Part shown: piece by piece, positions 44,762 to 54,005 of the stretch
Position numbering within the stretch: position 1 is the stretch's first letter
Layout: every line of letters begins with the position of its first letter
NCBI RefSeq assembly: GCF_947495255.1
Contig: NZ_CANLYI010000003.1
Span: forward strand, 248,001-312,000
Direction: 5' to 3'
DNA from: an uncultured Winogradskyella sp.
GTDB lineage: Bacteria > Bacteroidota > Bacteroidia > Flavobacteriales > Flavobacteriaceae
DNA length: 64,000 bases
Notes under the pieces: generated by a model
Seen by the model: the letters and a program-made list of their open reading frames with translations, nothing else
Databases searched by the model: none
Told to the model about the DNA's origin: nothing
Program-made: the position numbers and the translations under genes

Positions 44762-45073
44762 TTAAATAAACATTCGCCAAATACTAAAGATAGAGAGTAT
44801 AATTGCTAGTAAAGAAATTAAGGAAGCTAATAATGCTAATTCCTTACTTCTTTGTTTAATAGCAATAATAATACTAATTATAAAACCAATAGCTGGTAGA
44901 GTTCCGTAATAACGTTTATAACCGTAACTTAATGATTCTGTTAAACCAAATAATGCTCTATTCTTTCCGGTAGTTGATAAATAATGATAATACATACTAA
45001 ATTGTATTTTTACCAATATTAAGAGGCAAAATCCACTTATTATTATAATGCTATATATTATTTTTTTACTCAA
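44762..45073 (-). CDS. hypothetical membrane protein
   Basis: A 103-residue protein with about three membrane helices ([54 protein letters not shown]). I do not recognise it. It overlaps the meaB gene (45070) by four bases, so the two are co-translated, but nothing links it to MeaB function. Confidence 0.65.
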   Translation of the reverse strand: MSKKIIYSIIIISGFCLLILVKIQFSMYYHYLSTTGKNRALFGLTESLSYGYKRYYGTLPAIGFIISIIIAIKQRSKELALLASLISLLAIILSIFSIWRMFI

Positions 45074-46149
45074 ATTTTAAGCAGGAATTCTGCCGCAGCA
45101 AAAGGCGTTGTTTTTGCTTCTTCTACCAGTTTTATTTGCTTTTCTAATTCTACTTTAATCTTAGGGGAATTATAAAAATTAGATTTTAAACGGTCTTCTA
45201 TGGTTTGCAGTAGCCAAAACTTATTCTGATTATTTCTGTTCTCTTCAAAATAATGATTTGCTTTTGTAATTTTGGTGTAGTCTTTAATCATATCCCAAAC
45301 TTCAGAAATACCTTCACGTTTAAGAGCACTACATAAAGTAACTTTTGGAGACCAATCTGAGGATTTGGATGGATATAAATGCAAAGCTCTATTAAATTCT
45401 AACTTCGCTGATTTGGCAGCTTTAACGTTTTCACCATCTGCTTTATTAATAACAATAGCATCTGCCATTTCAATAATACCTCGTTTTATACCTTGTAATT
45501 CGTCTCCAGCTCCAGCTAATTTTAATAAGAGAAAGAAATCAACCATACTATGCACAGCAGTTTCACTTTGGCCAACACCAACGGTTTCTATAATTATAGT
45601 ATCAAAACCAGCAGCTTCACATAATATAATAGTTTCACGTGTTTTTCTGGCAACACCTCCTAAAGAGTTTCCTGAAGGCGAAGGTCTAATAAATGCATTT
45701 TTGGTTTTTACTAAGTCTTCCATTCGGGTTTTATCACCCAAAATACTGCCTTTGCTTAAGCTACTACTAGGGTCTACAGCTAAGACAGCAACTTTTTTTC
45801 CAATAGAAGCAAGGTGAAGACCAAAGGCTTCAATAAAAGTGCTTTTTCCAACACCAGGTACGCCTGTGATACCAATTCGTGTAGATTTATTTGCGTAAGG
45901 CAAACATTGCGTAATAATGTCGTTTGCTTTTTTAGTATGCGAAGGATTAGTACTTTCTACTAATGTAATAGCTCTGCTTAAAGCCGTAATGTTTTCTGAG
46001 GTAATACCCGAAACTAAATCGTTAACAGATGGCTGTTTTCTACGGTTTTTCTTAATGGTATTGGCAGCCGTAGAACTTAAACTATTTGGCGGTTTTACAC
46101 CATCTTGTTCATGCAAAGCAGATTTATATGATTTGTTTTCTTGTGCCAC
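45070..46149 (-). CDS. meaB: methylmalonyl-CoA mutase-associated GTPase MeaB
   Basis: A 359-residue GTPase of the MeaB/ArgK family, which guards and reloads the B12-dependent methylmalonyl-CoA mutase. Walker A is [12 protein letters not shown] (93-104) and the base-recognition and effector parts [40 protein letters not shown] and [10 protein letters not shown] are intact. The mutase subunits are not in this window. The gene starts 14 bases after the DUF2911 gene upstream and overlaps a small membrane protein gene downstream. Confidence 0.96.
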   Translation of the reverse strand: MAQENKSYKSALHEQDGVKPPNSLSSTAANTIKKNRRKQPSVNDLVSGITSENITALSRAITLVESTNPSHTKKANDIITQCLPYANKSTRIGITGVPGVGKSTFIEAFGLHLASIGKKVAVLAVDPSSSLSKGSILGDKTRMEDLVKTKNAFIRPSPSGNSLGGVARKTRETIILCEAAGFDTIIIETVGVGQSETAVHSMVDFFLLLKLAGAGDELQGIKRGIIEMADAIVINKADGENVKAAKSAKLEFNRALHLYPSKSSDWSPKVTLCSALKREGISEVWDMIKDYTKITKANHYFEENRNNQNKFWLLQTIEDRLKSNFYNSPKIKVELEKQIKLVEEAKTTPFAAAEFLLKI

Positions 46150-46163
46150 CTTGCATTAATAAT

Positions 46164-46730
46164 TTAAGGTTTGTTTGCTACATATTCTGATAAAGGAACT
46201 TCAATAAAAGTGCTGTCCCAAGCCATTGTAAGTTTTAAATTCCCGGTTTTGTGATCAAAAGCAATAGTAAACTGTTCTACCGTTTCATCAATATGTTTTG
46301 ACGGAACTTCAATCTCTAAAGCATCGTAATTAGGATCCCACATTGGTTCCATTTTTTCATTAACTCCCCAATCATATTGCTTAGAATTAAACATTACTTT
46401 CCAAGAGTTTTCCTTAGGAACGGTCCAAATAGTATATTTTCCTTTTTTTAAAACCATTCCATCAATCATTAAATCTTTGTTGGTTTGAAAGGTTGTTGCT
46501 TCATTTGCACCAGTTCGCCATACTTTATCAAAAGGCACAAGTGCACCAAAAACATCACGTTCGCGTTTAGAAGGTCTGTTGTATTCAACTTTTAATTTTA
46601 AATCGTTAAGTGTAATTTCAGCAGAATCTTTTGGACTTAAGCGTGGCGCAAAAATATTTTCTACAAATACAGAATATAAAAATAATCCTAAAGCTAAGAT
46701 GCTTAGGATAATGACGAGGCGTTTCAACAT
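46164..46730 (-). CDS. DUF2911 domain protein, membrane-anchored
   Basis: A 188-residue protein. An N-terminal hydrophobic stretch (ILSILALGLFLYSVFVENIF) acts as a membrane anchor or uncleaved signal. The rest is a DUF2911 domain: YNRPSKRERDVFGALVPFDKV, WRTGANEATTFQTN, WGVNEKMEP, then FDHKTGNLKLTMAWD. Function unknown. It lacks the helical C-terminus of the DUF2911 protein at 10423. It is 14 bases upstream of meaB and has a TAAGTTTG-type -7 box (46769-46776, minus strand). Confidence 0.9.
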   Translation of the reverse strand: MLKRLVIILSILALGLFLYSVFVENIFAPRLSPKDSAEITLNDLKLKVEYNRPSKRERDVFGALVPFDKVWRTGANEATTFQTNKDLMIDGMVLKKGKYTIWTVPKENSWKVMFNSKQYDWGVNEKMEPMWDPNYDALEIEVPSKHIDETVEQFTIAFDHKTGNLKLTMAWDSTFIEVPLSEYVANKP

Positions 46731-46768
46731 AGTTGTTATTCTAAAAATTAAGTAAGTTCAATGAAATG

Positions 46769-46776
46769 CAAACTTA
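46769..46776 (-). promoter_or_regulatory. -7 promoter box of the DUF2911-meaB unit
   Basis: On the minus strand TAAGTTTG matches TAnnTTTG, 39 bases before ATG 46730. A TTTG lies further upstream, at a slightly long spacing for the -33 element. Confidence 0.5.
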
Positions 46777-46877
46777 TGCATTCTAAGTTTAAAGATAATT
46801 CAAATCCTTAAATTTATAAACTACAAACGATGAATTTTAAGCATTTCTTATAAAAAAAGATTTTTTATGAAAGTTTT

Positions 46878-46903
46878 TGCAACACTTCATTATTTGTATC
46901 GTC
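46878..46903 (+). promoter_or_regulatory. ECF-type promoter of the sigma-factor operon
   Basis: TGCAAC (46878-46883) and CGTC (46900-46903) are separated by 16 bases, matching the general AAC / CGTC pattern of promoters read by ECF sigma factors rather than the TAnnTTTG housekeeping pattern. It lies about 100 bases before the sigma gene, so autoregulation is likely. Confidence 0.65.
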
Positions 46904-46998
46904 TTTAAGTTGTAACCAATCAAAAAATCAAAACCAAAATCAGTACGTTTCAAATTCATATAGTTGAACAATGCAAACAGAACAATAGACAAGCGCAA

Positions 46999-47496
46999 AT
47001 GCAATTGTATAATCAATATTGCAATGGTATGTTGGTTGTTGCGAGCAGATATGTGAATAACACTATGGAAGCTGAAGATATTGTGCAAGATGCATTTATA
47101 AAGGCATTTTCAAAGTTAGAGCAGTATAAAGCCGAAGTAAGTTTTGGTGCATGGTTAAAACGCATAGTAATTAATAGATGTATTGATGTTTTAAAATCTA
47201 AGCATCAACGATTAGTTGAATTAGAAGATTTTCATTTGAATGTTATTGCGGATAAAAATGATAGTGATTGGCAAGTAGAAACTGACGTTACTATTGAAGA
47301 TGTAAATTTTGAAATTGAAAAATTACCTGAAAAATATAAATATGTAGTGCTTTTGTATTTGGTAGAAGGTTATGACCATCAAGAGATTTCCGAAATATTA
47401 CATATTACAGAAGTCGCTTCTAGAACGCAACTATCTAGAGGGAAACAAAAATTGAAAAGTGCCTTAAAATTGAAAAGAAATGAAGCAAGATATTAG
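46999..47496 (+). CDS. ECF RNA polymerase sigma factor
   Basis: A sigma-70 family factor, 165 residues from the first ATG. Region 2 spans MQLYNQYCNGMLVVASRYV and EAEDIVQDAFIKAFSKL; region 4 has LPEKYKYVVLLYLVEGYDHQ and the HTH EISEILHITEVASRTQLSRG. The conserved N-terminus continues upstream in frame (VEQCKQNNRQAQ, back to about 46960), yet no ATG, GTG or TTG occurs in that frame before a stop at 46906. A rare ATA or ATT start, or use of ATG 46999, is therefore implied. An ECF-type promoter (46878-46903) suggests self-regulation. It overlaps the next gene by 17 bases. Confidence 0.92.
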   Translation: MQLYNQYCNGMLVVASRYVNNTMEAEDIVQDAFIKAFSKLEQYKAEVSFGAWLKRIVINRCIDVLKSKHQRLVELEDFHLNVIADKNDSDWQVETDVTIEDVNFEIEKLPEKYKYVVLLYLVEGYDHQEISEILHITEVASRTQLSRGKQKLKSALKLKRNEARY

Positions 47497-48061
47497 AGAT
47501 TTATACAAAAACGAATCTACAAATGAAGCTGTAAAAATGTCTGAAGGGCATCAATTACGTTTTCTTCAGAAACTTGAAAAAGAGTTGCCAGAGGCGCAAG
47601 ATAAATCGCCAAAATCATCAAACATATTTACACTTTTTAATGTGGCTGCAAGTGTGGTTGTGTTGTTAGGTTTGAGTTTTGGAGCTTTTCAGGTTTTTCA
47701 AGATTCTAAAGTTGAAACAGATCCAGTTGAAGTTGTAGATACAGAAATTAAATCCTTAGGAGATGTTTCTCCAGACTTTAAACGTGTAGAAGATTACTAT
47801 TTAGCAAGTATAAATTTAGAGTTATCTAAAGTGCAATTAACACCAGAAAATAAGGAATTGTTTGATGGGTATGTAGCACGTTTAAAAGAGTTAAATGACG
47901 AGTATAAAAGGTTAACTATTGAACTAAATGAAAACGGACCCAACGAGGCCACTTTAGATGCTTTAATAGAAAATTTAAAATATAGGTTAAAGCTTGTAAT
48001 GCGTTTAAAGGATAAGCTAAATGAATTTAATTTAGACACGTTAGAGCAGCAAAGTTCATAG
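47480..48061 (+). CDS. anti-sigma-like single-span membrane protein
   Basis: A 193-residue protein. The N-terminal cytoplasmic part (about 1-50, acidic and basic patches) precedes one membrane helix (FNVAASVVVLLGLSFGAFQVF, about 53-73), and the outside part is a helical, charged region (SINLELSKVQLTPENKELFDG; LIENLKYRLKLVMRLKDKLN). This topology, with the gene placed directly after an ECF sigma factor that it overlaps, fits an anti-sigma factor, although no classical zinc-binding anti-sigma motif is seen. The long coiled-coil outside part suggests that it senses or binds an envelope component. Confidence 0.8.
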   Translation: MKQDIRDLYKNESTNEAVKMSEGHQLRFLQKLEKELPEAQDKSPKSSNIFTLFNVAASVVVLLGLSFGAFQVFQDSKVETDPVEVVDTEIKSLGDVSPDFKRVEDYYLASINLELSKVQLTPENKELFDGYVARLKELNDEYKRLTIELNENGPNEATLDALIENLKYRLKLVMRLKDKLNEFNLDTLEQQSS

Positions 48062-48113
48062 AAATCAATCAATCAAATTAAATCAAAAAACGAACAGTTA
48101 AATCAAAAAAATC

Positions 48114-49700
48114 ATGAACAAAATCAAAATTTTACTCATCTGTCTTGTAACCACATTTGGCTATGCGCAGAAAAAACTAAGTAAAACATCGCAATCCATA
48201 AAAGTTAATAAAGATGTGGTAGTAGACCTAAATACTAGTAATGTAGAAATACAATTAGAGACGTGGAATAAAAACACCGTAGAAATTGAAGCTTACATTG
48301 AAAGTGATAAGCTAACTGATGAAGAATTAAAACGTGCATTAGAAGCTTGGAATCTTAAAGTAGATGGGTCTAGCAACAAGGTGAGTATTTCATCAAGTGG
48401 AGGAAGAACTATTGGTCTGGTTAACGCAGATGACTATTCTGGATTACTAAAAGATTTAGAATACCAACTCATAGAGTTTCCTGAGATGCCAGAGATGCCA
48501 GAAATGCCGAGACTTCCAGAAATGGTGCAAATGCCAAGAATGCCAGAATTACCAGAAATGCCTATTATGCCCAAATTGCCAGAGTTACCCAAAGGTGTTA
48601 CAACCATTGAATTTGATTATGAGCGTTACCAAGAAGATGGTGAGGATTATTTGGCAGAATGGAGTAAAAAATATGAAAAGAAAGGTGGTAAAGAATTTCA
48701 GAAAAAAATGGAAGATTGGGCAAGGAAGTTTGGAGAGTCTCGTTACCAAGAGAAAATGGAAAAATGGGGAAAAGAATATGCCAAACGGTTTGATGGTAAA
48801 TGGACTAAAGAAATGGAAGAATGGGGCGAAAAATTTGGAGAGAAATATGGTGAGGATATGGAGAAATGGGGAGAAGAGTTTAGTGAGAAATTTGGTAAGG
48901 AATGGGAAGAGAAAATGAAAGTTTGGGGCGAACGTTTTGGCAATGAAATGGATGAGCGTTCTGAAGTTTTGGAATTAAGAAAAGATGCGCTCATTAAAAG
49001 AAAAGAAGCTATGTACGAGCAAAGAGAAGCGCGTGTACATGCCTTAGAAGCCAGACGAGATGAATTACAAAACAGACGAGATATTCAGGTCATTCACCGT
49101 TTAGAAACAGGTAGCAATAGTAAAGTAAAAAAGGTGATTAAAATTAAAATCCCTAAAAAAGCGAAGTTAAAAACTAATATTAGACATGGTGAATTAAAAT
49201 TGTCTTCAGTTATTTATAACATGGAGGGTGATATTTCACATTCCTTTTTAGTAGCAGAACATATTGATGGAGGTGATACCTCCATTAATGTGTCTTATTC
49301 ACCAGTTATAGTGGATACTTGGAGTTTGGGGACGCTTAATCTTAATTTTGTAAATAAAGCTCAAATTAAAAATGCGAATAACTTAGTGTTGAATTCTAAA
49401 TCATCTAATATTAATATCGAAAATCTCTCGGATACAGGTGTTATTGATGGTAGTTTTGGAGACTTAACTATTACTCATCTTACTGAAAGCTTTAAGAATC
49501 TTAATTTAGTTTTGGAGAATAGTGACGCTTTAATCAACTTACCTAATAGTTTAGATTATACACTTTACTTTAAGGGGAATCGTTCAAAGTTTAATAATAA
49601 AACGACCACACAAAAAACGATTCGTCATTATCCAGAAGGACAAAGTTCTGATCGTAATATTGTTATCAATGCTAAGTTTAGTGATGTGATTATTAATTGA
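48114..49700 (+). CDS. secreted Met-Pro and Trp-Gly repeat protein with adhesin-like C-terminus
   Basis: A 528-residue exported protein in the ECF sigma operon. Order of parts: signal peptide (1-19, YAQ); beta segment with a WNKNTVEIEAY strand (about 25-115); Met-Pro-Glu tandem repeats (about 122-160, PEMPEMPEMPRLPEM); about eight units of a Trp-Gly-x-x-Phe motif (183-275, KWGEEFSEKFGKEW); a Lys/Arg/Glu coiled coil (280-330); and a C-terminal beta helix-like DUF4097-type domain (340-528, NIRHGELKLSSVIYNMEGDI, NNLVLNSKSSNINIENLSD). The repeat block is unlike any named domain I know. It is probably the main envelope target of the sigma system. Confidence 0.85.
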   Translation: MNKIKILLICLVTTFGYAQKKLSKTSQSIKVNKDVVVDLNTSNVEIQLETWNKNTVEIEAYIESDKLTDEELKRALEAWNLKVDGSSNKVSISSSGGRTIGLVNADDYSGLLKDLEYQLIEFPEMPEMPEMPRLPEMVQMPRMPELPEMPIMPKLPELPKGVTTIEFDYERYQEDGEDYLAEWSKKYEKKGGKEFQKKMEDWARKFGESRYQEKMEKWGKEYAKRFDGKWTKEMEEWGEKFGEKYGEDMEKWGEEFSEKFGKEWEEKMKVWGERFGNEMDERSEVLELRKDALIKRKEAMYEQREARVHALEARRDELQNRRDIQVIHRLETGSNSKVKKVIKIKIPKKAKLKTNIRHGELKLSSVIYNMEGDISHSFLVAEHIDGGDTSINVSYSPVIVDTWSLGTLNLNFVNKAQIKNANNLVLNSKSSNINIENLSDTGVIDGSFGDLTITHLTESFKNLNLVLENSDALINLPNSLDYTLYFKGNRSKFNNKTTTQKTIRHYPEGQSSDRNIVINAKFSDVIIN

Positions 49701-49825
49701 TTTTTTTATTCTGAGTTTATTTTAGAATCTTTAAGTCTTAAAGTAAATTCGTTTTATTTTTTTGAAGCACAATTTCTTCCTGTTTTCCATAGAATACATT
49801 TGTATTTTTATGGAAATTTTATTTT

Positions 49826-50512
49826 ATGACCTTTTCGTCTTTTGAATCTTTTCTTAAATCTCTCAATGCGCATTCAGTAATTGGTGCTTCCATTAAAAAA
49901 ACGGATTATATACCTTTAGATTTATCAATTGATAATGCAGAATTAAGAGTAGTTAACACGTCATCTTCTGCGGATTTAGAACAATTCATTTTCAATTACA
50001 TAAAAACCAACAAGGCAAAAGTAGCTTTTGGTGGTTATCTCGAAAAACGTAACATCTATCAACGAAGCACGTATTTTAATCAACATAACTCTAAAGAAGA
50101 ACGTAATATTCACATCGGTTTAGATATTTGGGTTGAAGCGAATACAGCCATTTATGCACCTTTAGATGGAACAATTCATAGTTTTAAAAACAATACTAAT
50201 CATGGTGATTATGGTCCTACTTTAATTTTGAAACATCGGATAAACGATATTGAATTCTATACACTCTATGGTCATTTAAGTGAATCATCAATTGCTAATA
50301 AATCAGTAGGTGTAGAAGTGAAGCAAGGTGATGTTATTTCGGTATTAGGTGCTTCTGAGGTGAATGGTGATTATCCGCCACATTTACATTTTCAGATTAT
50401 AAAAAATATAGAGGATTACAAAGGAGATTATCCTGGTGTTAGCAATTTATTGAATCTAGAATTTTATAAATCAAATTGCCCAGATCCAAATTTACTCTTA
50501 AAATTAAATTAG
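49826..50512 (+). CDS. M23 family metallopeptidase (peptidoglycan endopeptidase-like)
   Basis: A 228-residue protein with a LytM/M23 zinc peptidase domain at about 70-215. Zinc and catalytic residues are visible in NIHIGLDIWV (His-x3-Asp), YTLYGHLSESS and PPHLHFQII (HxH). No classical signal peptide is obvious; the start MTFSSFESFLKSL could be a cytoplasmic form, or the enzyme may be exported in another way. Its family cuts peptide cross-links in cell wall or processes peptides. The 3' end overlaps the convergent permease gene by four bases. Confidence 0.93.
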   Translation: MTFSSFESFLKSLNAHSVIGASIKKTDYIPLDLSIDNAELRVVNTSSSADLEQFIFNYIKTNKAKVAFGGYLEKRNIYQRSTYFNQHNSKEERNIHIGLDIWVEANTAIYAPLDGTIHSFKNNTNHGDYGPTLILKHRINDIEFYTLYGHLSESSIANKSVGVEVKQGDVISVLGASEVNGDYPPHLHFQIIKNIEDYKGDYPGVSNLLNLEFYKSNCPDPNLLLKLN

Positions 50513-51807
50513 TTTTTTTGGTTACGCTCAGTGGTTTTGTACATCCATTCAGCAATAAAACATAGTAATATTATGGACATTGACACAATGACTCCGGTGA
50601 GATTGGTTAAATATTGTTGGTGAATTAAAATGACCAATGCCACCATACACAAAATAAAACCTATTATAGGAATTACTCTATTACTGCCTGTGTCTTTAGC
50701 GAGTTTAAAACCTACTAAATTTACAATACCAAATATGAGAATAAAGCCAACGCTTCCGGCTGTTGAAATACTTTCTAAATCTAAAACATTGACTAAAATT
50801 AAGGTTGCAATGGCTGTGATGAATAAACCTATGGGTTGATTCCAAAGTTTAGAAGTAAAGTGAGTTGGTAATTCATCATCTTCGGCAATTTCAAAATTGA
50901 CACGACTTCCACCATATAATGATGCATTAATAGCCGAAAAAGTTGAAATCAAAGCCGCAATTGTAATTATGGTAAATCCTATTTTACCAAGCATAGGTTT
51001 AGCTGCTTCTGCTAAAACGTAATCTTCAGCTGTGGCAATTTTATCAAAAGTAAGCGAGCCAACGGTAACGATAGCAATTATAAAATAGAGAACAATTACA
51101 AAAATCACAGAGTAATAATAGGCTCTCGGAATGTTCTTTTTAGGGTTTTCGATATCTGGTGCTGCATTTGCAATGAGCTCAAAACCTTCATAAGCCACAA
51201 AAATAACCATACCAGCAGCAAATAATTGTAAAGGTGTTTCCCAGTTAGACATTGCTAATTGCGAGAGATTAGGGTTGCCAATAAGTCCGTAAGCACCAAT
51301 GCCAATAAAACCTATTAGTATGATTAGTTTAATAATTACAGCATAAGATTCAATTTTACCAACTATTGCGACGCTATAATAGTTTATGGCTGTTGCTAAG
51401 ATTATAATAGCGCTAGCATAAATATGAAAGTTTATGGTTTTGTTTTGTGTTATTTCAAATAAATTAGGAGCATAAGAGCCAAAAGCAGAAGCATACAAGG
51501 AGAGCATAATAATATAACTTACCCAAAGTAAATTGTTGATACTTCCACTAAAAATAGTCACACCAAAACCTTGATTGATAAACTTAACGGTTCCGCCTCT
51601 GTCAGGATATTTCTGTGATAATTTTACGTAACTATAAGATGTTATTAGAGCTAATAAACCAGCAAATAAAAATGCAATTGGTGTTCCGCCTTGTGCAATA
51701 GAAACTGCTAAACCTAAGACCGCAAATATTCCGCCTCCAACCATGCCACCAATTCCTATGGATATCGCTTCTTTTAAACTTATTTTGTCTGATGTAGCTA
51801 TAGGCAT
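50509..51807 (-). CDS. APC family amino acid permease
   Basis: A 432-residue, 12-helix transporter. The APC fold signature is at the start: KEAISIGIGGMVGGGIFAVLG (helix 1 with the broken Gly-rich segment), then GGTPIAFLFAGLLALITSYS and the helix 6 segment LQLFAAGMVIFVAYEGFELI. A cationic or neutral amino acid is a likely substrate, not determined. It overlaps the M23 gene by four bases tail to tail and has no other operon partner. Confidence 0.93.
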   Translation of the reverse strand: MPIATSDKISLKEAISIGIGGMVGGGIFAVLGLAVSIAQGGTPIAFLFAGLLALITSYSYVKLSQKYPDRGGTVKFINQGFGVTIFSGSINNLLWVSYIIMLSLYASAFGSYAPNLFEITQNKTINFHIYASAIIILATAINYYSVAIVGKIESYAVIIKLIILIGFIGIGAYGLIGNPNLSQLAMSNWETPLQLFAAGMVIFVAYEGFELIANAAPDIENPKKNIPRAYYYSVIFVIVLYFIIAIVTVGSLTFDKIATAEDYVLAEAAKPMLGKIGFTIITIAALISTFSAINASLYGGSRVNFEIAEDDELPTHFTSKLWNQPIGLFITAIATLILVNVLDLESISTAGSVGFILIFGIVNLVGFKLAKDTGSNRVIPIIGFILCMVALVILIHQQYLTNLTGVIVSMSIILLCFIAEWMYKTTERNQKN

Positions 51808-51879
51808 TAATATGTTTTTAGATTAAGATTAGAATAATTTGGGAGTCAGTTTTATAAGCGCTAAATGAATTAATACAAT

Positions 51880-52287
51880 CTAAAAATTTGTGATTTGTTT
51901 CTGAGCTATTATTTTTCCTATTAAAAATCCCGCAATAGCAAATATCCCATCGGAAATAGAGAACCATAACTCTTTTGGTAACATAAAAATGGTTACAAAA
52001 GTGGCTATTAGCATTAATCCACCAACGATGTAAGAAGGAATTATGCTTTGTTTAGAAATCTTTGCAGCAGCAAACATACCAGCAATAATACCAGCAAAAT
52101 GAGCAATAACAACAAATATTTTTGAACCAGTAGGTATTTTATCCATGTTGTTTTTTATCCATTCCATATCTGAAAGTTGTGCCTCAGCAGGAAATGTAAA
52201 TAGGTTATGACCAATTACGGCTTCAAAGAGGTGCACCGTTAAACCAGCGATAAATAATCCGATGATAGTTGCTAATACGTTTTTCAT
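51880..52287 (-). CDS. hypothetical membrane protein
   Basis: A 135-residue protein with four membrane helices (NVLATIIGLFIAGLTVHLF, KIFVVIAHFAGIIAGMFAA, YIVGGLMLIATFVTIFMLP, ISDGIFAIAGFLIGKIIAQ). The Gly-rich helices and the Lys-terminal tail resemble small membrane proteins of the DUF-type class in flavobacteria, but I do not recognise a family. It is transcribed alone, 62 bases after the CorA gene start, on the same strand. Confidence 0.7.
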   Translation of the reverse strand: MKNVLATIIGLFIAGLTVHLFEAVIGHNLFTFPAEAQLSDMEWIKNNMDKIPTGSKIFVVIAHFAGIIAGMFAAAKISKQSIIPSYIVGGLMLIATFVTIFMLPKELWFSISDGIFAIAGFLIGKIIAQKQITNF

Positions 52288-52349
52288 GGCTATGTTAATT
52301 AGAGGTATAAGATAATAAAATTATAGAATACGCATTATTAAGCGTCAAA

Positions 52350-53429
52350 TTATAACCACTTTCTACGTTTAAAATAATATAATAATCCCAAAAACATTAA
52401 GAACATTACACCGAGTAAAACAAAGTAGCCATATCTGTATTTTAGTTCTGGGATGAATTCAAAATTCATTCCGTAAATACCAGCAAGAAAAGTTAGTGGG
52501 ATAAAAATAGATGACATTATAGTCAGGACTTTCATAACCTCATTCATCTTATTACTAATCGTTGTCATATACATATCCATTAAACTCCATATCATTTCAC
52601 GATAAATATCAATGTTTTCAGACACTTGAATTAAATGGTCGTAAATATCTCTATAATAGGTAATTGTGCGCTTGTAGATTAAAGGGTGTTCTCCTTTTTC
52701 AACGCGATTTATTATTTCACGCAGTGGAAATATAGCACGACGAACTTTTAATATTTCACGTTTTAGTTGTTGTACTTCAATGTTAATATTATCTCGAGAA
52801 TGACCTTCAAATAAATCGGTTTCTAAGTCCTCAATTTTGTTGCCTAGAGTTTCTATAATACTAAAGTAATTATCTACAACAGCATCAATTAAAGCATATA
52901 GTAGGTAATCTGATTTTAAACCTCTAATTCTGCCATTACCGATTCTAATTCGTTCTCGTATGGTATCAAAAACATCACCTTCGGATTCTTGAAACGATAG
53001 CACATAATTTTTTCCTAAAACTAAGCTTACTTGCTCAATAGCAATGTTTTCATCATTATCATAATAAAGCATTTTAAGTACTACAAAAAGGTAATCGTCA
53101 TACTCATCAATTTTTGGTCGTTGCGTAGTATTCACAATATCTTCTAAAACGAGTGGGTGTAAACCATACTGCAAACCAATATTTTCAATCTCGTCAATAG
53201 AGCTTAATCCATCTATATTAATCCATGTTACAGAATCGGTTTCTTTAAAAGATTTAGCATCTTCAATATTTGTAAGTATCGTTTCAGAAATAGAGTCCTT
53301 GGTATAATCAAAAGATTCTATTTTGACGTTTTTATGCGATTTTTCACCTGTGTAAACAAGCGTGCCAGGAACTTGACCTGTATGTTTTTTATAATGCTGC
53401 GTGCGTTTTTTGGTCCTTTTTTTATTCAT
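52350..53429 (-). CDS. corA: magnesium/cobalt transporter CorA
   Basis: A 359-residue divalent-cation channel. The large cytoplasmic domain (about 50-280) includes VTWINIDGLSSIDEIENIG and PKIDEYDDYLFVVLKMLYYD. The conserved end has two helices with the selectivity motif Tyr-Gly-Met-Asn in FLAGIYGMNFEFIPELKYR, followed by the second helix FVLLGVMFLMFLGLLYYF and a short basic tail. Residues before about 30 are Lys/Arg-rich. It lies three bases after the mechanosensitive channel gene, so the two are likely co-expressed in osmotic and ion control. Confidence 0.96.
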   Translation of the reverse strand: MNKKRTKKRTQHYKKHTGQVPGTLVYTGEKSHKNVKIESFDYTKDSISETILTNIEDAKSFKETDSVTWINIDGLSSIDEIENIGLQYGLHPLVLEDIVNTTQRPKIDEYDDYLFVVLKMLYYDNDENIAIEQVSLVLGKNYVLSFQESEGDVFDTIRERIRIGNGRIRGLKSDYLLYALIDAVVDNYFSIIETLGNKIEDLETDLFEGHSRDNINIEVQQLKREILKVRRAIFPLREIINRVEKGEHPLIYKRTITYYRDIYDHLIQVSENIDIYREMIWSLMDMYMTTISNKMNEVMKVLTIMSSIFIPLTFLAGIYGMNFEFIPELKYRYGYFVLLGVMFLMFLGLLYYFKRRKWL

Positions 53430-53432
53430 ACG

Positions 53433-53966
53433 TTATAAAATACTAGTATCATCTAAAGCATCCTTTTGCAATAAAGTTACAGCTTTTTGTAGAAGTAGAT
53501 TGTTTGGATAAGTAACTAAGTCGCCATTATCTTCTCTTAGGTGAATCTGAAAGGCTCTAATGTCTTCTATAATAGCTTCAACAGGATAATCTTTATCGTG
53601 AATCCTAATTTTGTCTCCAACTCTATATGGAAAGGAAAAAAACATAATAACGCCAGAAGTAACATTGCTTAAAATAGACCAAATAGCAAATAAGCCGACA
53701 CCAATGACTGCAAATACGGATGAGAAAACGAGTGAAACTTGTTCTGGTTCAACACCTAAAATAAACGTTTCTATGAGTATCGCAATTAAAACTAAGATTA
53801 CAGTGATATAACGACCAATTAGTCCAGCACGTGCTTCTGTAGTTCCGCTTTTTTTGCCAATCTTTTTTACGGTTATAACAATGATAGATCTTATAATAAT
53901 AAGTATTATGAGTAATATAGAAGTGTATATAATTATATCTTGATAGTTGGTTAAAATAGCAGTCAT
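53433..53966 (-). CDS. short MscS-type mechanosensitive channel
   Basis: A 177-residue small-conductance mechanosensitive channel protein. Helices are at about 10-30 and 50-70, with the pore helix VFAVIGVGLFAIWSILSNVT, then the beta domain signature SFPYRVGDKIRIHDKDYPVE and DIRAFQIHLREDNGDLVTYPN. It lacks the C-terminal alpha/beta cage seen in E. coli MscS, so it is at the short end of the family. It is directly upstream of corA. Confidence 0.92.
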   Translation of the reverse strand: MTAILTNYQDIIIYTSILLIILIIIRSIIVITVKKIGKKSGTTEARAGLIGRYITVILVLIAILIETFILGVEPEQVSLVFSSVFAVIGVGLFAIWSILSNVTSGVIMFFSFPYRVGDKIRIHDKDYPVEAIIEDIRAFQIHLREDNGDLVTYPNNLLLQKAVTLLQKDALDDTSIL

Positions 53967-54005
53967 ATAACGGGTAATTTACTTTTAATTAGAATCAAAG
54001 TTAGT

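Noticed and set aside
45365-45817. 150-codon open frame on the plus strand inside meaB
   Set aside because: It is antisense to a conserved GTPase gene and the translation shows no domain; the codon pattern comes from the meaB strand.
48480-48600. Short tandem DNA repeats that looked like a CRISPR-type or minisatellite array
   Set aside because: They encode Pro-Glu-Met repeats in one long gene; the unit length is about 9 bases and spacers are absent.
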